Origin: Ursus arctos
Lineage: Eukaryota > Chordata > Mammalia > Carnivora > Ursidae
DNA: 64,000 nucleotides
Assembly (NCBI RefSeq): GCF_023065955.2
Contig: NW_026622930.1
Coordinates: 17,895,449-17,959,448 of the forward strand
Direction of reading: 5' to 3'
Shown: piece after piece, positions 57,471 through 64,000 of the stretch
How positions within the stretch are numbered: the stretch's first letter is position 1
Layout of the letters: each line of letters begins with the position of its first letter
Translations under genes and position numbers: made by a program
The notes under the pieces: generated by a model
Databases searched by the model: none
Told to the model about the DNA's origin: nothing
What the model saw: the letters and a program-made list of their open reading frames with translations, nothing else

Positions 57471-57485
57471 AATTTTTTACAAATT

Positions 57486-58924
57486 CTGTGTTACAATACT
57501 AAACTGTCATTAATCCACTGGTTAGTAAAATAAATTCTTAAAAAATTTTCAGGAAAAAATAGAAAGCCATTAGAGATGAAAGGAAATTACAGTTACTTGG
57601 ATAAGTGAATAAAATTTTTGAGAAATAAGCAAAAATATCAGAAAATAGGAAATAATTTTAGGGCTTTAATTTGAACATTATATAGCAGAAGATGCTTCAC
57701 TGATGAGCAGAATATAAATATAATTTCTACCTCCATGTCAGTCATAATGGATGAATGTCAGGAAAAACAGGACTACTCCAAAAGACCACATTTGACTATC
57801 TCATAGACTTTGTTTTAGTGAAAAGAAATATGCTGTTTCTGATTTAGATAAAATGATGTGAAATTTGAAATTTGATTATTAAAGTATTGATCACTTTTGT
57901 TGCAAAACATCCATTTAGATTATAATCTTTTTTAACAATCTTTTAATTATCTAAAAGATGGTATGTGTAGGAAATTTTTAGAAATATATAACCCATTTTT
58001 CTCTTATATGGTGAAAAAATTATCAGATCATAGTTACTTTGTTCTGCCTCAAATGATTTTTTGTTAAATTTTGTTAAATTTGTTTTAGGGATAGAAAATC
58101 ATTGATTAAAAAACTTGAATGGGTCCAAGGATTACCAGTTTTGTCACACATTCATTGTAACATGAATAAAGAAAATGCATATCATCAATAGATTAAAGAA
58201 TTCTGAATTAAAAAATTATTTTTAAAAATACAAATGTCTTTCTCTATAAAAAATTATATAAAAATGTGAAGAAATGCTGTTTTTGAATGCTTAGTCTACA
58301 TAATTTTGGCAAGGCCATATCTAGCATTAAGATGATCATTCCAGAAATAATGTGAATGTGGGAATATTCTTCATTTGACAGGAATCACAACCAAATTTGA
58401 TAACATTCTGGTAGAATTTTATGCAGAGTATAAACATTGATACCAGAAAATATTTCACATTGTTTTATACATTAATATACAAACTCAAATGATCAAAATA
58501 AGAACAGATGCAATGGAATAAATTATATTGAATTAAGAAATGCTCAATATTACTCAATTATTACAATCCCTGATGTAAGTCATAAAGAAGAGATCATTAT
58601 TTTATGCATTCTACATATGAATATATTTGGGAGAATTTTGTCCAATACTTGATTAAGGAAAACATATACAAATTGTTAATTTGCCATTTAGACAAACTAA
58701 TAAAATATGCTAATAAATTTAAATGAGGGAATGTTCCCCAACTCATTTTATGAGGCTCAAAAATCTTGTTATCCAAACCAAAGATATCATGAGAAAGAAA
58801 AAGTAGGAGGCCAAACACATTTATGAGATATGATATAGTATATTGTGAACAAGTTAGTTTTGTGGTTTTCCTCCACTGTACTTATGACTGTGTAACATAC
58901 TACTTATTCAACTTAAAATATTTA
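57486..58924. other. Unassigned AT-rich DNA
   Basis: About 1.4 kb with no recognised repeat or gene. A short ttttgttaaa doubling occurs near 58061-58080. Confidence 0.45.
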
Positions 58925-59055
58925 TTTGTAGTGTTTCCTTCTAACTACAGCATGAGTTTCATTAAAGCATATTTTTTGTTAACTGCTAAGCCCTGTACCT
59001 AGACCAGGACCTTATATGGTAAATTTTCAATAAGCACATGTTGAACGAATTAATC
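58925..59055 (+). mobile_element. L2 LINE 3'-end fragment, sense
   Basis: Resembles the L2 3' end: taccta gaccaggaccttatatgg, then attttcaataagcacatgtt gaacgaatt. Diverged. Confidence 0.55.
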
Positions 59056-59084
59056 CCAGAAGTGAATGTAAATTAACTTTAGAA

Positions 59085-60045
59085 AATAATTATAAATATA
59101 ATTCACCAAATGAAGTAATTAAAAGAGAAAACCGTGTAAGAGTCTCAATTGATGCAAATAAACCAGTTAAAAATTCTGCACTTGTGTTAAAAAAAGGGGG
59201 GGGGTATTATCTTAACCAGATTATGGACATCTACCAGAACCCAAACGTTATACACCAGGGTGAAATAATAGACTTTTCCCTTAAAATCAAGAAAAAGAAA
59301 AGTATGCTCACTATTTATTCCTATTGAAAGATTTTGCTCAATGTTTTAAGTATTGCAGAAAGTATAACTGCCTAACAAAAAACAGTAAGTATCTACACAT
59401 AATTTTATTTAGAATTAATAACAGAGTTTATTAAATTTCTGTACACCAGCAACAGACAGGAAACCTAATTTCAGAAATTACCTTTAGCAAAACAAATAAA
59501 TGAATAGAATAATATTTCATAAAAAGATCCACATGGAAGCATATACCAAAAGTATGGTTGAAAGTCCTGTGTGTGTATTTGTGTTTATGAATATGTATGT
59601 TTATAAAACATATATAAATAAATAGAAAACAATAGCATGCTATGGAAAGGAAAGATCAAAATGTGAAAGATGACCTTTGTACCAAATTAATTTGTAGATT
59701 CTGAATGTGAAATTTTCAATACATATTCAATGGGATTCTTCATAGAACTTGACACAAGTAGATTCTAACATATATGGGAAGGAACAAAAGGGGGCATAAG
59801 AGCCAATACACTCTTTAAAACAAATAAACAGAGATGACTTAGCTTTCAAAGTATCTTATGAAACCATGATAATATAGCATTTATTGGCACAGGCACAATG
59901 AGAGTTGACCAATTAAATATTAAGGGGATTCTAGAAACAGACCCTCGCATGTATGGTAATTCATAATGACTGTCAGTAGCACTGTAAAATAGTGGCGGTA
60001 AACACTTCAGTCGATACTAGTTGGTTAACTGGTGCTTAATGAGGG
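59085..60045 (+). mobile_element. Very old L1 ORF2 remains, sense
   Basis: Sense L1 order is still visible: gtctcaattgatgcaaataa, cttttcccttaaaatcaaga, ttaaatttctgtacaccagc, atatatgggaaggaacaaaa, ggcacaggcacaatgagagt, ending in text like gttggttaactggtgctta. The reading frame is long lost. Confidence 0.6.
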
Positions 60046-62262
60046 GAAATTGTGTTATATGCTATTCTTATAAAAAACATTACACAGTGAATGAATACTG
60101 CTAAGCTTTAGAGAGCATTTGCCGTGAATTAGGAGTTCTGCTAGACCCCTTGTCTCCTTTCATTTCTAGACTTAGTCTTTGATTGAGCTACCATTTTAGC
60201 CTGTGTTTCAAAAATTAGAACAGTACCCACTATTGGAAAGCTCACGAGTGTTGGAGCCAGGATCTACACATTACTCTCCTCTCTCAAATCTATGCACTCG
60301 ACCTCCTGCCTGGTTTTATATTTCTCTTCTTGAGGAACATTAATAAAAACCAAATCAAACCAACAAACAATATTATGAGGCCGTATCAAAATAATACAAA
60401 CTACAATGTCAGCATGTTCAGAATTTCAATTAAATACAAACACTAAAGAATCATAAACTGCAGTAATTTGGGAAGCCAGTGAGATAAGAGATATTTCATA
60501 AAAATACTAATTTTTAAAAGACCTTATAAACACCTAACTTGCATTAAAAGGAAATTTAATAATATCTTATGAAATGCACTCATTTTATTGATGCCTATAG
60601 GGTCTCTTTTAAATAGAGGCCTAACATCCAAAAGTACATATTCTAATAATATAAAACTTGCAAAGAGAAACTAACAATGTGAAAACAGCCAAAAAGGAAT
60701 CATATTTTATTACAATGGAAAATTGGCTGAATTTTGACTATTTATCTTATAAGCAAACTTTACTTGGAGAAACTTTATAAAGCTTGTTTGTCGGGAGAGA
60801 CCTTTAATAGCAAAACCTGGAAAATGTTACCTATTATTAGCTCAAACTATTGTATTTACCTGTTATCCTTATAACACTGCCAGGATAAAGAGTCTGTCAG
60901 TGTTTCCATTTCATTTAGGAATCAGTCACGACACTTTGCTCTGGGCTAAAACCTGGCATGTGAGTCCAAAGTCAGTTTTATTTTTCCTTAAATAAATTTT
61001 GAAATACTTTTTAGCTAGGCCATTTTAGTTAGAATAGAACATAAATAAATGTAACTGACTCCAGATGCTTTTGGTGCCCACTGAGAAACAACAGAAAAGA
61101 TATGTGTTTTCTTAAAAAGTAAAAAATAAATCTGGAAGCAATGACCAATGCGCACCCTCACTCCATATGAATCGTGTGTCTTAATTTAAATTTGCGCCTG
61201 CTTTATTACATGAAATTCAGCTCTCCCAGGGTATGTATAGTAACTCACAAATTTTAGGTACTTTAGGTAACATTTATTTAGTTCTAGATTTTAAATAGAA
61301 TGGATATATCAACAATTCTTGAATTAGAGTAACGAAGTATTATATATGCAAAAAAATTGGAAGACCCTAAAGCCATCCTTGCCTAATAAATCTGCTAAAG
61401 ATCACACCCATCCTCCACACTTTCAAATATATCATATAACTATTGCTGTGTGTTGACTCAGCCTTGGAGAAAGGCGCCCAGCAGGTTGGCAGGATAAAAG
61501 CTTTCCTGTTTATTCAACATTGTGCCTCCGTAGGGTGTATAGTGGCAGTGAAGCTGGCAGGTCTTACGCAGTGCATAAATATTTCATTTTCCAAATCTAC
61601 CAAACACACTTGGCAAAATGGAAAAAGTGAGATGGACCACCAGCAGACTTTAGACGTCACCTGGCACCTTCATTTGTACATTGCGCTATCACCATTGCAG
61701 CCCTCGTATTCTGCTTCCCATCTAAGCATCTGCGTGTGTCATAGCATTTAGTAGTTAGATATACACAGATGAGCTCCCCCACATTTCATCAGTTTAGGGG
61801 TACTGGGGTCTAAGCTTGCTAGGAAGAGTTATCTTTACTCTCCTGCTCAGAAATCCACAAGAGTCACTGACAGAACCAACAGGGCATTGGATCCCGGGAA
61901 CATTGACCCAGCTTCTTAAACTAATTATTTTCAGGTTCAGAGAGAGAGCTTCCCTGGAGAAAGAGAGAAAAAGGAGAGGAAGTAATTTATTGCACAACTA
62001 GGTGCATAAAAGCATTAAATTTGAGGTTAGATGACGTAATAAACACGTTCTCCCCCCTCTTCGTTGAGCAGCCTCTTCACCTTCTCAACTGAACTTATGC
62101 AGCTGTAAAATATGAATGTCAAGGATTTTATTTTACTTCCATTATAAACTTGTGAACTTCCAGTAGCTGAAATATATTATATAATTGTAAGAACTACCCA
62201 AGTAAAGGTTTGGTTTTAACAGAAAATAACATTAGTTAAAAGATATTAAGGAAATCATTCAT
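60046..62262. other. Unassigned, low-repeat stretch
   Basis: About 2.2 kb in which I see no SINE, L1, L2 or LTR. The part 60700-61770 has a mixed base composition with scattered CpGs, unlike the surrounding A-rich DNA. A 102-codon frame (61443-61751) has no recognised domain. Confidence 0.45.
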
Positions 62263-62342
62263 ATTATTGATATAGAATATCAATATTGATATTATTGATG
62301 TTGAATACCAGTACTGATATTATTGATATTGATAATGATAAG
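62263..62342. repeat. 28-bp imperfect minisatellite, about 2.8 units
   Basis: Units begin with attattgat at 62263, 62291 and 62319, are 28 bp apart and end with a tgat-type motif. They differ by several substitutions. Confidence 0.8.
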
Positions 62343-63124
62343 AGGGTGTCATGGAGGAAGTAGGTGGAGACACTGTCCCTCCCATGAATTCTCTGTGTGA
62401 TCCCAGGACAGACACAACCTCCATGAGTCTCACATTCCTCCTCAGGAAGAGTGGATACCATAGCTCCAATACTGTTACTGTGAGATGATAATAATTAATG
62501 CCATGACTCATAGGTTGATTGTAATAACATATTAATTGGTTAGAATTGGATTCAGCTCTCTGAAGCTAAATGAAATAGAAAGTTATAAATCCTCATATAA
62601 TAAGTTCAAAGGTAGGCACACCACAGCTGTGATAGTAGCTTCATGATACCATTGGAGTAGCAGATTTCTTCCATTTTCCTATCCTGCTCTCCTGGCCTGT
62701 GGGTTTTTTTTTTTTTTTTTCTCCTTGTCACAAGATGGGTATTCCATTTTTAGGATTTGCATTCACATTTCAGGCAGGAAGATAAAAAGCAAATGGCAAA
62801 ATCCTGCTGCCAACTGAATCTGTTCATTTTCATCGTTGAAACATTGACTTTCTTGGATACTCATATGGGATGCTTTTGTTTATATTTCAATGGATAGAAA
62901 TGGGCCAATTGGGTATTCCTACTTTCTAGACAGTCTGAGAATGTGGCTATTTCAACAAGGCACATTACTGCACAGGTTAAAATTATGGGTCTTTTATAAA
63001 GGGATTAAGGAAAGGTTGGTTATGGAGCAGACCTCCATTAGTCAGCCACACATTCAAAAATTAGGGAAATGCCGGCATTACGTTGAATTTTTAGCTTTAT
63101 GTATGCCAGCCTCCCTAAAGAAGT
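62343..63124. other. Unassigned DNA with a poly-T run
   Basis: Poly-T at 62703-62720. The 79-codon frame at 62890-63129 has no recognised domain. No repeat family is seen. Confidence 0.45.
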
Positions 63125-63225
63125 TGTAGACTCTCTGAATACAGGCTCCAGATTTATTATTTCTCTTGAAAGTTCCGCAGCATGCTACACAGGTTGGTGT
63201 ACACTATGGAAACAAAATAAACATT
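63125..63225 (+). mobile_element. L2 LINE 3'-end fragment, sense
   Basis: Shows tagactctctgaatacaggc, ttattatttctcttgaaag, gctacacaggttggtgtaca and an aaataaacatttttt end, following the L2 3' end order. Diverged. Confidence 0.55.
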
Positions 63226-63773
63226 TTTTAACAGTCTGTATTAAAATGATAAACTATCTATAAATACCACCCTCAGTGAGTCATCCAGCTTCAAACCTAT
63301 TTATTTTTCTTTGTGTCTCCTCAATTCTATGAATATCCTCCATAGGTTGTTAATATATTCTCAGGGATATCACTCAAAGGCAAGGCAGGATACTCATATT
63401 TTATCAGAAATTTTTGTGTGGAGAGATTTTGTGACTGAATAATTCTACAAACAGGAAACGGCATTTCAGTGGCACGTCTATAACTATGGATCTTATATGC
63501 ACCAAAGTGTTTCTTTATTGGTCCCCAAAGTATAATTATTGTGGATTTATTCTTGGCCTTTATGAATGTCTAAGAGAACATAGCCCTATTAAACTTATTT
63601 CCTTCCCTCAGAACTTTAGCCCAATGGACTAGAAAAATACCTGACCTAGAATATTATTTATTAGGAAAGCCCTCATTTCTAAGTTGTTCCTGTGACTTGT
63701 GACATTTATGTGAAATACAGGTAAAAGGATCATAAAGAAGATGTTTATAATAGCTTTTCAATTGTTAGGAGCC
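63226..63773. other. Unassigned AT-rich DNA
   Basis: Nothing recognised. Confidence 0.45.
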
Positions 63774-63791
63774 TGGGAAATAGGAAGGTAT

Positions 63792-63980
63792 GTTTTAAAG
63801 ATTTATTTATTTGAGAGAGGGAAAGAGGGCAGGCGGAGGGGCAGAGGGAGAGGAAGAGAGAGAAGCAGACTCCCCACTGAGTGGGGAGCCCAATGCGGAA
63901 CTTGATCTCACACCTGGAGACCATGCCCTGAGCCAAAATCGAGAGCCAGACACTTAACCGACTCAGCCACCCAGGTGCCC
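63792..63980 (-). mobile_element. Can-SINE, antisense, with perfect 18-bp TSD
   Basis: Starts gttttaaagatttatttatt, body agaagcagactccccactga, end ctcagccacccaggtgccc. TSD tgggaaataggaaggtat at 63774-63791 and 63981-63998, so the whole insertion fits just inside the window. Confidence 0.97.
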
Positions 63981-64000
63981 TGGGAAATAGGAAGGTATTA

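Noticed and set aside
61443..61751. 102-codon frame in the repeat-poor region
   Set aside because: No recognised family. The region is of interest only for possible non-coding conservation.
1..64000. CRISPR arrays, prokaryotic operons, phage or plasmid modules
   Set aside because: Nothing of the kind is present. SINE, LINE, MIR and LTR content shows mammalian nuclear DNA.

Overview
The window looks like non-coding, AT-rich DNA from a placental carnivore. The clearest evidence is about sixteen copies of tRNA(Lys)-derived Can-SINEs (SINEC), a family restricted to Carnivora. Several copies (20098, 42432, 55065) carry the body I associate from memory with the bear/panda SINEC1 group, so an ursid or close arctoid caniform is the best guess. 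That species-level call is inference.

I found no convincing host protein-coding exon, tRNA, rRNA or other functional RNA gene. Almost every longer open frame lies inside a retrotransposon or is a chance frame. The window is best read as intergenic DNA or the inside of a very long intron.

Layout. 1-11.9 kb: unique AT-rich DNA with old repeats (LTR-like 197-692, MER20 1436-1605, MIR, L2). 12-21 kb: young SINEs around an old minus-strand L1 (14.93-18.05 kb). 21.6-26 kb: mostly unassigned. 26.35-28.14 kb: a 5'-inverted, 5'-truncated L1 with a 17-bp target-site duplication (TSD). 28-35 kb: patchwork of L2, old L1/HAL1-like pieces, SINEs and a TA/GA microsatellite. 35-41 kb: L2 and LTR-like remnants. 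41.4-50.3 kb: the main structure, a full-length about 6-kb L1 (5' UTR, ORF1, ORF2, 3' UTR, flanking TSD) carrying a SINE in ORF1 and a second, younger, 5'-truncated L1 in ORF2. 50.5-55.8 kb: old minus-strand L1s broken by SINEs and an MLT1-like LTR. 56-64 kb: mostly unassigned DNA with a perfect 70-bp tandem duplication (56889-57028), an old plus-strand L1 and two SINEs.

The most notable observation is the L1-in-L1 nest. The inner L1 inserted at a TT/AAAA site in the outer ORF2, on a codon boundary and in the same frame. The result is a 1,045-codon open frame (45195-48332) holding two reverse transcriptase cores in tandem, each with a FADD motif. No expression evidence can be drawn from sequence, and no new biological system beyond mobile-element biology was found.
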